The notes below the pieces were generated by a model. The model worked only from the letters and a program-made list of their open reading frames with translations, had not been told where the DNA came from and searched no databases. Made by a program: the position numbers and the translations under genes. From positions 1 to 39,880 of IMG/VR virus record IMGVR_UViG_3300048587_000964: a stretch of 39,880 nt of DNA. The stretch is one strand, 5' to 3'. This DNA comes from a virus. Below are positions 14,514-22,650 of this stretch, piece after piece. Every line of letters starts with the position of its first letter. Positions within the stretch are counted from its first letter, which is position 1.

Positions 14514-14756
14514 ATGCAGAGAAAAATAACGGACGAAGAAATTCAAAAGGCGAGAGAAGTTTACTTGCAAAGGTGTAATCCATTTATGGAAAGATTGAGT
14601 GAAATCCATAAATATTTAACCCCTAAAATTATTCAAACAGAAACAGAGGTAAGAGTCTTTTATGAAGAAACAGAGGAAATGGTTTATATAAAAAAACATT
14701 TGGAAGAAATTTCAAATCAAATAAAGACTGATTTGGAAAGCGGCCGATTTTTATAA
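14514..14756 (+). CDS. Hypothetical helical protein
   Basis: This 80-aa protein is strongly helical and rich in Glu and Lys ('MQRKITDEEIQKAREVYLQR'). It follows the small HTH gene and precedes the pseudoknot/terminator at 14766-14869. No motif is recognised. Confidence 0.6.
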   Translation: MQRKITDEEIQKAREVYLQRCNPFMERLSEIHKYLTPKIIQTETEVRVFYEETEEMVYIKKHLEEISNQIKTDLESGRFL

Positions 14757-14765
14757 AAATGTGGT

Positions 14766-14841
14766 AGAGGTTAAAAACTCTCGACTCACAGGTAGCTATA
14801 ATTTCGTCCTTATCCTGTGCCGAGCCCGGAAATTATAGACC
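14766..14841 (+). ncRNA. Candidate structured RNA with H-type pseudoknot
   Basis: Interleaved complementary segments: CACAGG (14787-14792) pairs with CCTGTG (14814-14819), and TATAATTTC (14797-14805) pairs with GAAATTATA (14829-14837). AGGT/ACCT outside the second stem can extend it. A small AGAG/CTCT hairpin lies before it. A rho-independent terminator follows directly. This could be the 3' end of the preceding mRNA or a separate small RNA. No known family is recognised. Confidence 0.5.
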
Positions 14842-14845
14842 TCAA

Positions 14846-14869
14846 AAAAGCCCCGATAAAGGGGCTTTT
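14846..14869. terminator. Bidirectional rho-independent terminator
   Basis: AAAAGCCCC, loop GATAAA, GGGGCTTTT followed by further T on the plus strand and, by symmetry, T-rich DNA on the minus strand. It separates the rightward genes ending at 14756 from the leftward head block whose last stop codon is at 14871, so it can stop both convergent operons. Confidence 0.85.
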
Positions 14870-14870
14870 T

Positions 14871-15407
14871 TTATTCCATATCTATCATAGGTTCTTCAGG
14901 AGCAACAATTAGTTCCGGAACCCGTTCCACATCCACATCATTAACGAGCCTGTGCTCGCTGAGCACCTTGGCAGCTTCATCAAACATATAACATTCGTAG
15001 CGTTGCACATATAGTAAACCTGCAGTTCCAGTTTCAACCGGTGCAAAAGCAATACGGCGCATTTCCTTAAAATAAGTGCCACTGGCTCCGTGAAAACAGG
15101 CATTTATTTTTGAAAGCAATTTTAGGAAATCCAAAGCCTTTGCCTGCTTATTGGAACTGCGTGCGGTATCCGCAAAGGTTTCAAAATAATAGTACACATC
15201 AACCTGTAGGTTTATTTTCTGGATTTTTACACCAATATCTTCCATACTTCCACTCCTATAAGCGAAGAAAACTGCAGGTGCCTTGAAGGGATGTTCCTCG
15301 GCCAAAAAGCTTATTTGCTCTGCCCATAAATCCACGTGTTTAATTTCCGGGACTTTGTCCGTGATCAATTGTTCTTGTTCCAGGTATAAATTTTCAAATC
15401 CTTCCAT
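14871..15407 (-). CDS. Head-tail/tail-completion protein, Mu gp37-like position
   Basis: This 178-aa protein is the last gene of the leftward structural block, 2 nt after the gpG-like gene. Residues ~50-120 ('PAVFFAYRSGS...QVDVYYYFETFADTARSSN') have the alternating pattern of small head-tail joining proteins. Mu-like phages have a gp37-type gene at this point. The call rests on position and general look; the exact family is not certain. Confidence 0.5.
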   Translation of the reverse strand: MEGFENLYLEQEQLITDKVPEIKHVDLWAEQISFLAEEHPFKAPAVFFAYRSGSMEDIGVKIQKINLQVDVYYYFETFADTARSSNKQAKALDFLKLLSKINACFHGASGTYFKEMRRIAFAPVETGTAGLLYVQRYECYMFDEAAKVLSEHRLVNDVDVERVPELIVAPEEPMIDME

Positions 15408-15409
15408 TT

Positions 15410-15955
15410 CTAAAATGTTTTAATTTCCAATAGTTCAAATTGTTTTTGCAATTGAAGCTCCATCCGCTTCATAAAAAATTCACTATGCCCCATAAATTGC
15501 CGCTGCGGGATTTTAATTAAGTGGGGCTGCGTTTTCTTTACTTTTTTTCCCTTTGCGCTCATTTCAGCAGCTACCTTTTTTGTGATAAAAACCGATTTTC
15601 CGCCGATTATTACATATGGCGTTCCCCCGGGATGTGATATTACAGCTCCATCATTATGAGCCGAGGCATACGGAGCGTAATTGGTAACTTTACACCAACC
15701 ATCCCCCGTTTCATAATCAAACGCCCCTTTTAGAAATCCAGAGACAAGCATAAGACTTCCATTGGCATTCTTGGCCTTTCGGTCCTCCCATTTTTCCAAA
15801 CCACCTTTATCGATCCATCCCTTTTCATCGAACCTGTCCTGAAAGAAGTTTATGGCCGCAATAGCAGCAATATCCGGAAGGTTTTTAAGCAAGTCTTCCG
15901 CCCCTTTTCCCAGGCCTTTAAAATCTGGTATTTCCAATCTGCTTACTTGTGGCAT
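15410..15955 (-). CDS. Virion morphogenesis protein, Mu gpG-like
   Basis: This protein has 181 aa from ATG 15955 (MPQVSRLEIPDF). The frame is open further upstream, but that part overlaps an inverted repeat. 'NFFQDRFDEKGW' near the start, 'WEDRKAKNANGSLMLVSGFLKGAFDY' and 'YAPYASAHNDGAVISHPGG', ending with 'RQFMGHS', are the hallmarks of the phage virion morphogenesis (gpG/tail S) family. These proteins act in tail-to-head joining or tail completion. The neighbours are the portal/gpF fusion upstream and a gp37-like gene downstream, as in Mu-type phages. Confidence 0.82.
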   Translation of the reverse strand: MPQVSRLEIPDFKGLGKGAEDLLKNLPDIAAIAAINFFQDRFDEKGWIDKGGLEKWEDRKAKNANGSLMLVSGFLKGAFDYETGDGWCKVTNYAPYASAHNDGAVISHPGGTPYVIIGGKSVFITKKVAAEMSAKGKKVKKTQPHLIKIPQRQFMGHSEFFMKRMELQLQKQFELLEIKTF

Positions 15956-15980
15956 TTTATTTGTATATTTGTATTCAACA

Positions 15981-16050
15981 ATAAGAACTGCAGGGACACA
16001 CAGCACCGGGATGAAACCCGATAGGAAGCTTCACGAACTGCAGTTCTTAT
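15981..16050. repeat. Perfect 13-bp inverted repeat with inner hairpin
   Basis: ATAAGAACTGCAG (15981-15993) and CTGCAGTTCTTAT (16038-16050) are exact inverted copies with a 44-nt loop that can form a CGGG/CCCG inner stem. The right arm covers the stop codon of the portal fusion gene. On the plus strand a T7 run follows directly (16050-16056), as in a rho-independent terminator for antisense transcription. On the minus strand it would be a stable hairpin between two structural genes. Confidence 0.6.
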
Positions 16051-18518
16051 TTTTTTGAAAAAATCAAAATTCCCTGTCTTTCATTGTTGGCATTGGCGAT
16101 GCTCGTTTCATATGCGGTTTGGACAATATAATTTTCATCAACATTGACAATACGTATTTTATCCTCAAAAAAGGTTATAAAGCGATAGGTTTTAAAGGTC
16201 TGCTTTACACGATCTGGCTTGTAATTCAATACATATATTTCATCGGCAGCTTCCAACATTTTAGGAAGGTTGTGAATCCATTTCCACCGCAATTCTTTAT
16301 TATCGTCAATTATATGTCGGAATCTTTCTTCCTTCAGTTCAACACGAATGTAGGCCTTCCCAATTTTTGCCCTAAATATCGCTTTTGCTTTGTCGGCTAA
16401 TTTGTCAAACCAATTTTTTGCATCATCGGTTGATGACAGTTCTTTCAAAGGCTTCAATAGGTTTTTGCCGATGGCATAAATAGACTTTGCTTCTTTAAGC
16501 CCATAATCCTTCACCGCCTGCAGTTCCCGCGGACTGTTTTTCTCCAGCACTTTTATGTAGGGATGATCACTTACGAAAATAAGCTGTTGTTTTCCGGCAT
16601 TGAACTGAAAGGCTTTAGGCACTTTTGGAATTCCCTTTAATTTTTCCTCCGGAGTAAGTGGCGTTCCTTTAGCAACCTGACGTGCTTGACATCTACAGCC
16701 CCAATCAAGCGGCGGGTAGTATTTATCCCAAAATTTGTCATCCACTGGTCGGGTAATTCCATCCAGTTTTTCGTGATCCTTTCTAACTTTATCATCCCCT
16801 GCAGTATCAAATCTTAAATCGTATAGGTCCTTTAGCCTATCATAATTTGCCCACTTGCCAGCCATTTGCGCCGTGCGCAAAGCTTGGTTGTATTCCGTTT
16901 TCAGATAATGAACGTTATATTTTTCGTGAAGCTGCAGCACTAATTCCTTGAATTCTCCAAAGGGTCTGACAACCCCTTTTTCATCAACAATTAGTGCGGA
17001 TATATCTGCATATTGCGTAAAAGTTTTTGCTGCTGAAAACACAAAAATGTTTGACTGTAGATTTGCGTAAAATCCATCTTCATTCCCTCCTGAAGCTTGG
17101 GGAGATTTTTTCTTTGGATCAATAGCCGGAAGAAGGCTTTCGGCTATCTTATTGGTAATGCCCCAATTGATCCTGGGTGCATCCTCATTGTAATAAATTT
17201 CCCGTGCCCAGGATAAAATATCTTTTTCAAATCCGTTTCCTTCAGCCGTGAATGATGTAGAGTTTATAACCGGATACATCGCACGGATTTCTTGATGGAA
17301 CTCAGCGCTTAGTTTAGGCTTTTTTTTTTCGCCACTATCAGTAGGTGGCTGTGTTTGGTCTATACGTCCAATAATAGGAAGACTTGTTTTTTCCTCGATA
17401 TATTTTGGATCGACAATATAACCGGCGCCAGTAATTTGGGTAACCAATTTAACCAGTTCTTCCGGAGTGAGCTCCTTGGAATCATCCCATTCAAATCGAT
17501 GTTCTCGCAATGCAGAATATGCTGGGCTTATAAGTTCAAGTCTCCAAAGCAATTCATCATTGATAAGGTAATCCATAAAGGCTTTATCTGAATCATGGCG
17601 ATCATCCGCCACATTTTGCAGAACTTTCAATGACCCATAGGTACCTTTGGTATCTGAACTATCAGTAGTTCCATCCTGCCCCAAGATACGTTTACTCATT
17701 TCAGAGTTCATCCGCTTAATGAGATTGTCGAACGTGGAATGTGCATCCACACTGGATGTAGGCATCATTTCCAATTTTTCATTTCCTTGCAGCACTACCC
17801 AATGATTGCTCACCATCGATTGGAGCATATCGGCAAGTTCCTGAATACGCTTATCGTTATGGCTATCCGTAGTTACCACGCGAGGGGGTATTCCGTATTT
17901 TTCTACATACTCAGCCCACGCTGCTTTTGCAAATTTCTTTGTAAGCGCATCCGGTGCGGCTTTTGCCAGTATTCCGAGATCGTCATCCTCTCCGATTTGA
18001 ATGTAGTAATTTTCGAGCGGGCCTTCTTTATAAGGATACCCCTTTTCATCGCCAACCTCCTTAACAATCAAACCTTTTTTTGGCAGCGTATTTTCCCTTG
18101 GGATCAACCCGCAAAATGTCAATTCGCCAAGTTCGTCCAGGTCCCAAAGTTCTACCACTCCTGTTCCCAGGAATCGAGACCACATTGCGTGCGTAAGAAA
18201 CTGCATGAACCATTTCTTTTTAAAGAGATTGTTAAGTTCCTTATTTTCCGTTCCGGCTTTGTTGATCAATTTGAATTTAGAACCTAAAATCCTTAAAATC
18301 CGACTCTCCAGAATCGACTGCAGGTGGCTATCAATAAGAATGCTATCATACACCTGTAATAAAGGCAATCTGTTTGGCGCATCTGGCAACTGTGCCAAAG
18401 TGAGAGCATCCTTCCACGTTTTGATACTTTGTACGCTTAGGCTCTTGCTGCGGGGCAGGATAATATTACTTGGGCGGTTCTGCGTATATCTTTTGCCTAT
18501 TTTGCTATTTGTGGCCAT
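16047..18518 (-). CDS. Portal (gp29/DUF935) - gpF-like minor head fusion with C-terminal nuclease-like domain
   Basis: This 823-aa protein has three parts. Residues ~1-430 are a DUF935/Mu gp29-type portal ('WKDALTLAQLPDAPNRLPLLQVYDSILIDSHLQSILESR', later 'LGTGVVELWDLDELGELTFCGLIPRE'). Residues ~470-650 are a gpF/SPP1 gp7-type minor head region with the typical 'DWGCRCQARQV' near 605-615 and 'EKLDGITRPVDDKFWDKYYPP'. Residues ~690-823 resemble a PBECR (phage barnase/EndoU/colicin/RelE-like) domain: 'FRHIIDDNKELRWKWIHNLPKMLEAADEIYVLNY' and later 'FKTYRFITFFEDKIRIVN'. In Mu the portal and gpF are separate genes. The tail domain could be injected with DNA. Portal and gpF calls are firm; the nuclease call is by pattern. 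Confidence 0.85.
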   Translation of the reverse strand: MATNSKIGKRYTQNRPSNIILPRSKSLSVQSIKTWKDALTLAQLPDAPNRLPLLQVYDSILIDSHLQSILESRILRILGSKFKLINKAGTENKELNNLFKKKWFMQFLTHAMWSRFLGTGVVELWDLDELGELTFCGLIPRENTLPKKGLIVKEVGDEKGYPYKEGPLENYYIQIGEDDDLGILAKAAPDALTKKFAKAAWAEYVEKYGIPPRVVTTDSHNDKRIQELADMLQSMVSNHWVVLQGNEKLEMMPTSSVDAHSTFDNLIKRMNSEMSKRILGQDGTTDSSDTKGTYGSLKVLQNVADDRHDSDKAFMDYLINDELLWRLELISPAYSALREHRFEWDDSKELTPEELVKLVTQITGAGYIVDPKYIEEKTSLPIIGRIDQTQPPTDSGEKKKPKLSAEFHQEIRAMYPVINSTSFTAEGNGFEKDILSWAREIYYNEDAPRINWGITNKIAESLLPAIDPKKKSPQASGGNEDGFYANLQSNIFVFSAAKTFTQYADISALIVDEKGVVRPFGEFKELVLQLHEKYNVHYLKTEYNQALRTAQMAGKWANYDRLKDLYDLRFDTAGDDKVRKDHEKLDGITRPVDDKFWDKYYPPLDWGCRCQARQVAKGTPLTPEEKLKGIPKVPKAFQFNAGKQQLIFVSDHPYIKVLEKNSPRELQAVKDYGLKEAKSIYAIGKNLLKPLKELSSTDDAKNWFDKLADKAKAIFRAKIGKAYIRVELKEERFRHIIDDNKELRWKWIHNLPKMLEAADEIYVLNYKPDRVKQTFKTYRFITFFEDKIRIVNVDENYIVQTAYETSIANANNERQGILIFSKK

Positions 18519-18553
18519 ATATTAAATGCATTTAAAATCTGTTTAAATAAGGT

Positions 18554-18970
18554 TTAAATCAACCAATCTTCATTTCTTGAGCTTCCCCATTGCAGTTCCT
18601 GTCTGATTTCTATTTTTGGAAGGTTTGGAACCTCGATACCCTCTCGAACATCCTTCAACCATTTTTGTGCTATCTCAAATTCTTTTAGGTAATCACTTGG
18701 TATTTTTCGTGCTGCATTTCTTCGGAGCATATAGTAGCAGACAATCGCCGATAAATGTTTTACCACTTCTTGGTCACGTAGTTCGCCTACTGCTGTAAAC
18801 ACAGCATCCACATCATAGCGCTGGCGAAGCTTTGTTTTAAAGGTAGCTATGGTTTGCCCCTCGATGCGCTCTAGGGCTTCAATGTCCTCAGCATTATCAT
18901 CGTCTATGTAAGCCTCAAACATTTGGCTTTGGAGGTCTTCCTTTTCAAGAAATACAAAATTTACAGGCAT
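18554..18970 (-). CDS. Mu gp36-like head protein (DUF1320)
   Basis: This 138-aa protein has 'ALERIEGQTIATFKTKLRQRYDVDAVF', 'VKHLSAIVCYYMLRRNAARKIPSDYLKEFEIAQKWLKDVREG' and 'QWGSSRNEDWLI', the repeated pattern of the DUF1320/gp36 family. It is a helical adaptor-like protein thought to act in head completion in Mu-type phages. It sits between the large terminase and the portal fusion, and its ATG overlaps the terminase stop. Confidence 0.82.
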   Translation of the reverse strand: MPVNFVFLEKEDLQSQMFEAYIDDDNAEDIEALERIEGQTIATFKTKLRQRYDVDAVFTAVGELRDQEVVKHLSAIVCYYMLRRNAARKIPSDYLKEFEIAQKWLKDVREGIEVPNLPKIEIRQELQWGSSRNEDWLI

Positions 18971-20484
18971 CAGTACAGGTGTTTGCGTTGAACTTTTCCG
19001 GATTTCATATTGCCGGTTTTGTTGCTATAGATAAATGTTTCTAATTTTTTGATAGCTTGCTCGTCTGCATCGGGAGCATCATCCTTTGTAGTATATCCCG
19101 GTTCTATTCCATAGAGCTGGGCAAGTCCCACAAGCGTATCGTTGTGGCAAATCATTTTTTCATTATACCATATCCTGTTATTTTGGTAATATGGTTTAAG
19201 TGTAAGAATGCGATCGTATTTTTTGCCCTTTGGAACCACAACTTTTTCTATAGGTGTATAAAACCCATATGCTTCTTCTACCTCATTAAGGGTCCTTTCA
19301 ATTTCATCGTTCCAAAACTGCGCTTCAAATTGCCAATGGAGAATACAGCTATCGGGCTTGTTTTTTTGAAAATCATAAATGAACTCAATAGCAGCTCTCA
19401 TTTTTGTCTGCTTTACGAATGATGTGATGTAATAAAATTGCTTTTGATAAAGTCCCCAGAGTCTCACGGCATTGTAGTCACTTTTTTCATTACCGGCATA
19501 AGCGACATCCCAGTGCCCTACAATTGCTTCAAAATGATCAATACGGGGCAATTTGCACCATTGTGTTTCTTCGGGAACAAATATTTTACCCCTAATGTGA
19601 ACCTTATGGCAATACTCAGCTTCAGCAGCCAGAGTCCCCATCTTCTTGGATTTTTTTCTGAAGTACTGATCGTCGTATTTTTGATGCCAAGTTGGTTTGA
19701 ATGTAACGGGATCATAAGCCATTACTTCGTGTACGAACCAATCTGGATGTTTCGCGGCTAATTTGCGGATATACATAACGGCCGCAAACCAGTTATTGCT
19801 TACCATTGCACGTTCGTACTCACCGTCCATTGTAGGTAAAAGTTCCTGCTCGAACCACTCTACGTATTCATCCTGAATCTTTTCGTTCTTGATGGTTTTT
19901 TTAGTCTCGGAATCATCGACATTTATCAATTTCGGCCGTTTATTTCCTATTCTAAGCCCACGGCAACTTTGTCCGAGACCTAAAGCTTGGCCTATGAAAC
20001 CACCTTGAGTAATAAAGAATCCATCTTCCCAACTTCCCAGTTTTTTCTGAGGACCAAAGTCATTGGTTATTCTTGGGTTTACTTCAAACTCTAATCGGAT
20101 GTCCTCCAAGAGCTGTTGAGCTCTTTTTTCATTTTGGCCAATCAATACAAAATATTGATCTCCTTCGTTCATCCAGAGCCAAAAAGGAATGATAACATTA
20201 TTCCATACACTCTTTGCCTGACCGCGCCCCCATTTTGCAAAACCAGTAAAATGCTTATCACGTTTTACTTTATTTGCCCATTCGAGATGAAAAGCAGCAC
20301 ATTCGGAAGTGGCGTAATGAGGAAAATAATATTCCACACAAAATTTCACATCCTTTTTGGCACGCTCAATCCTTTCCTTTTGTTCCGCTTTGGTTTCATT
20401 GGGATTAATAGAGCCTCCGGAAGATCGAATAAGTTTGATCTTCTCAAGAATGCGTTGTTTTGCTATTTTGTCCTCTTGCTTCAT
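18970..20484 (-). CDS. Terminase large subunit, Mu gp28-like
   Basis: This 504-aa protein has an ATPase domain with a Walker A-like GRGQAKS at 86-92 and Walker B LINVDD at 186-191. A nuclease domain follows with Asp326 in IVGHWDVAYAG and a late acidic 'DDAPDADEQAI' near 480. This is the two-domain DNA packaging motor. In Mu-type phages it packages headful DNA with host flanks from integrated copies. The gene lies directly downstream of the small-subunit-like genes and upstream of gp36 and the portal. Confidence 0.9.
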   Translation of the reverse strand: MKQEDKIAKQRILEKIKLIRSSGGSINPNETKAEQKERIERAKKDVKFCVEYYFPHYATSECAAFHLEWANKVKRDKHFTGFAKWGRGQAKSVWNNVIIPFWLWMNEGDQYFVLIGQNEKRAQQLLEDIRLEFEVNPRITNDFGPQKKLGSWEDGFFITQGGFIGQALGLGQSCRGLRIGNKRPKLINVDDSETKKTIKNEKIQDEYVEWFEQELLPTMDGEYERAMVSNNWFAAVMYIRKLAAKHPDWFVHEVMAYDPVTFKPTWHQKYDDQYFRKKSKKMGTLAAEAEYCHKVHIRGKIFVPEETQWCKLPRIDHFEAIVGHWDVAYAGNEKSDYNAVRLWGLYQKQFYYITSFVKQTKMRAAIEFIYDFQKNKPDSCILHWQFEAQFWNDEIERTLNEVEEAYGFYTPIEKVVVPKGKKYDRILTLKPYYQNNRIWYNEKMICHNDTLVGLAQLYGIEPGYTTKDDAPDADEQAIKKLETFIYSNKTGNMKSGKVQRKHLY

Positions 20485-20732
20485 TTCATTACCACATCTT
20501 TTTTACTGATGATGCGGTCTTCTTTCGTGTGGTTTATTTTATTGGTTGCGAAATCGTAGAATAGCCCTGTGACTATTTTCACGCGAAAGCGGTCATGCCC
20601 CACTTTTCGTTCACGGATTATTTGCCCAATTTCATAGCCACAACCTTTTTTCAATAGGTAAGCGCCTATCTCTAATTGCCATTGTTTTTTTCCTGCCCGG
20701 TTCCAGACCAGGTTAAATATTATTTTCAGCAT
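20481..20732 (-). CDS. Hypothetical basic protein in the packaging operon
   Basis: This 83-aa protein is fitted between the small and large terminase genes, with a 4-nt overlap to the large subunit. It is Lys/Arg-rich with 'IRERKVGHDRFRVKIVTGLFYDFATN', which looks like a short beta-strand domain. It may bind DNA or contact the packaging complex. No family is recognised. Confidence 0.55.
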   Translation of the reverse strand: MLKIIFNLVWNRAGKKQWQLEIGAYLLKKGCGYEIGQIIRERKVGHDRFRVKIVTGLFYDFATNKINHTKEDRIISKKDVVMK

Positions 20733-21242
20733 CTATTTGTAATTAAGTGCGATGTTGTTGATATGGTCCTCAAAAAAGTCGAGAATTTCCGGATGGAGTT
20801 TTTCCGGGAGCGTGTTAAGCATTTCTGCCATTATCTGTTCGGCCACATTGATATAAACATTGTATGGAATGCGGTTTTCCTTTTCAAAACCTTCCTTTGT
20901 TTTATTGAGCTTCGCAATGGAATCTACAAGGCTTACTTTTTCCTTTACGATCTCTTGCATCCTTTCTGCTTTTTCCTCTTTTGTGAGACCGTCCAAATCC
21001 AATTTTTCACGCTCGAGGGAAATAGCTTTTTCCGCATAGATATTGATCAATTCGTTGATGTTTTCTGCGCCCGATTTCACGGAGCTCATATGTGATGCTC
21101 TACGTTCTTTCCAATTGTAGTCATCCACCCATTTACCTATTGTTTTTTCGGTAACCTTTAAAAGATTGGCAATATCCTTTGCCGTTTTTCCTTCCTTAAT
21201 GTAGAGTTTTTCGGCCTCGCCGCGTTCCCAGTCTTTTGCCAT
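20733..21242 (-). CDS. Terminase small subunit-like protein, Mu gp27 position
   Basis: This 169-aa protein starts with an HTH: 'AEKLYIKEGKTAKDIANLLKVTEKTIGKWVDDYNWKERR', the standard opening of phage small terminases. A long helical region follows (residues ~60-130, coiled-coil-like) with a C-terminal oligomerisation segment. It is the first gene of the leftward packaging/portal block, so transcription should start in 21243-21418. It would recognise the phage end for packaging. Confidence 0.82.
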   Translation of the reverse strand: MAKDWERGEAEKLYIKEGKTAKDIANLLKVTEKTIGKWVDDYNWKERRASHMSSVKSGAENINELINIYAEKAISLEREKLDLDGLTKEEKAERMQEIVKEKVSLVDSIAKLNKTKEGFEKENRIPYNVYINVAEQIMAEMLNTLPEKLHPEILDFFEDHINNIALNYK

Positions 21243-21418
21243 TGGTACTTTGATTATTGTACAAAAATGGTAGTTAAAACTGGCGTATAATAAATTGTGT
21301 TTGTTGATGACATAAATATTTCTGCTTTATACATATTGAGGTATGCCATCATCAAAACCTCTTTTTTTTAATCATCAAAACCCCCGCATTTTTGTCTCGT
21401 TGAAAGCCTAAAAGCGCA
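21243..21418. promoter_or_regulatory. Divergent late regulatory region
   Basis: This 176-nt intergenic region separates the leftward packaging block from the rightward capsid/tail block, so both late promoters should be here. A 12-bp direct repeat ATCATCAAAACC occurs at 21348-21359 and 21371-21382 (23 bp apart), and a related inverted GTTGATGAC lies near 21303. A close TAnnTTTG box is not evident, which would fit activator-dependent promoters. Confidence 0.5.
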
Positions 21419-22618
21419 ATGAAGAACAAACGGATTACAATGGCATTTGCCGCCCTTCTTATTACCGCAAGTAGTATGTCTATGGACAATATTATTGCGA
21501 TGTCCGAAAAGCATCCGTTTAACATTACTGCGGAAAAAAAGGATAAAATAGCGGAAGTACGCATAAGCGGCGTTATTTGGAATTGGGGCAATAGTGCCGC
21601 GTGGTTCCGCCAACAGATTGAAGCTTTCAATAAGAACGGGATTAACCATATGAAACTTCATATTAATACTCCCGGAGGTTCTGTTTTTGAAGCGAACGAA
21701 ATTTATAATGAAATTGAAGCTTTTGAAGGTACTGTTGAAGGTATCGGAGGAGCATTGGTTGCTTCAGCAGGAACTTATATTGCTTTGGCCTGCGACACTT
21801 TTACACTTCCATCAAACGGTTCTTGGATGTACCACAAGCCGATGGGAAGAATTGAAGGAAACGAGGATAAAATACAGGCAGACCTTCAGCTTCTTAAAAA
21901 TCTAACCGCCCAATATCGAAAAGCATATTCCGAAAAAACAACACTATCTGAAGATCAGATAGAAAAGAATTGGGCCAAGGGCGATGTTTGGTTAAATCCT
22001 GAGAAAGCGCTTAAAGACGGTTTTATTACTGGAATTAGAAAATCTAAGGTAAAAGTTGACGAAGAAACCACTGCTTTATTTGCAGCTTGTTCGGCTCCCG
22101 ACGCTTACAAACCAAAACCACAAAAAGAAAAATCAAAAACCAAAACCACGAATACAATGGAAGATCACCAAATAATGGCGCTCCAACTCGGTATGGACAA
22201 AAATTCCACCAAGGAGCAAGTTGAAGCGAGAGTAAAAGAGCTTCAGGCAAAGGCTGCAGAGGCTGATACCTTGAAGGCTGAAAAAACGGCCAAAGAAAAA
22301 GCAGATAAAGATCAAGCTGTAACGGCTTTGATCGATGGGGCCGTAAAAGAGAAAAAAATTACTGCAGCTCAAGCAGAGGGTCTTAAAAGTTGGGCAACCA
22401 ATGACTTTGAAGCCTGCAAAAAGCACATTGAAGGTTTGCAGCCGCTTGGCAAGATTTCCGAAAGTATAAAAGGAAATGCAACCCCTTCAGCTGCCGCGGC
22501 TGCAGTAGCTGATAAGAAATTTGAGGCAATGACAACTGAAGAGCAGGACACCCTTGCCAAAGAAGATCCGGATGCTTTCCGCGCAAAGTATAACGCCTAT
22601 TTGGAAGGCTTAAAATAG
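21419..22618 (+). CDS. Prohead protease (ClpP-like) with scaffold domain, Mu gpI/Z-like
   Basis: This 399-aa protein has residues ~40-210 as a ClpP/S49-type serine protease: 'INTPGGSVFEANEIYNEI', catalytic Ser116 in ALVASAGTYIA and His139 in WMYHKP. Residues ~245-399 are Lys/Glu/Ala-rich and helical, as expected for a scaffold. An in-frame ATG at 22157 (MEDHQIM) could start a separate scaffold, as Mu does with the Z protein inside gene I. The first ~20 residues look like a signal peptide; an alternative start at 21476 would remove it. The enzyme should cleave itself and the scaffold during head maturation. Confidence 0.87.
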   Translation: MKNKRITMAFAALLITASSMSMDNIIAMSEKHPFNITAEKKDKIAEVRISGVIWNWGNSAAWFRQQIEAFNKNGINHMKLHINTPGGSVFEANEIYNEIEAFEGTVEGIGGALVASAGTYIALACDTFTLPSNGSWMYHKPMGRIEGNEDKIQADLQLLKNLTAQYRKAYSEKTTLSEDQIEKNWAKGDVWLNPEKALKDGFITGIRKSKVKVDEETTALFAACSAPDAYKPKPQKEKSKTKTTNTMEDHQIMALQLGMDKNSTKEQVEARVKELQAKAAEADTLKAEKTAKEKADKDQAVTALIDGAVKEKKITAAQAEGLKSWATNDFEACKKHIEGLQPLGKISESIKGNATPSAAAAAVADKKFEAMTTEEQDTLAKEDPDAFRAKYNAYLEGLK

Positions 22619-22650
22619 ACCTAACCTACAATTAAACACAGATTAAACCT

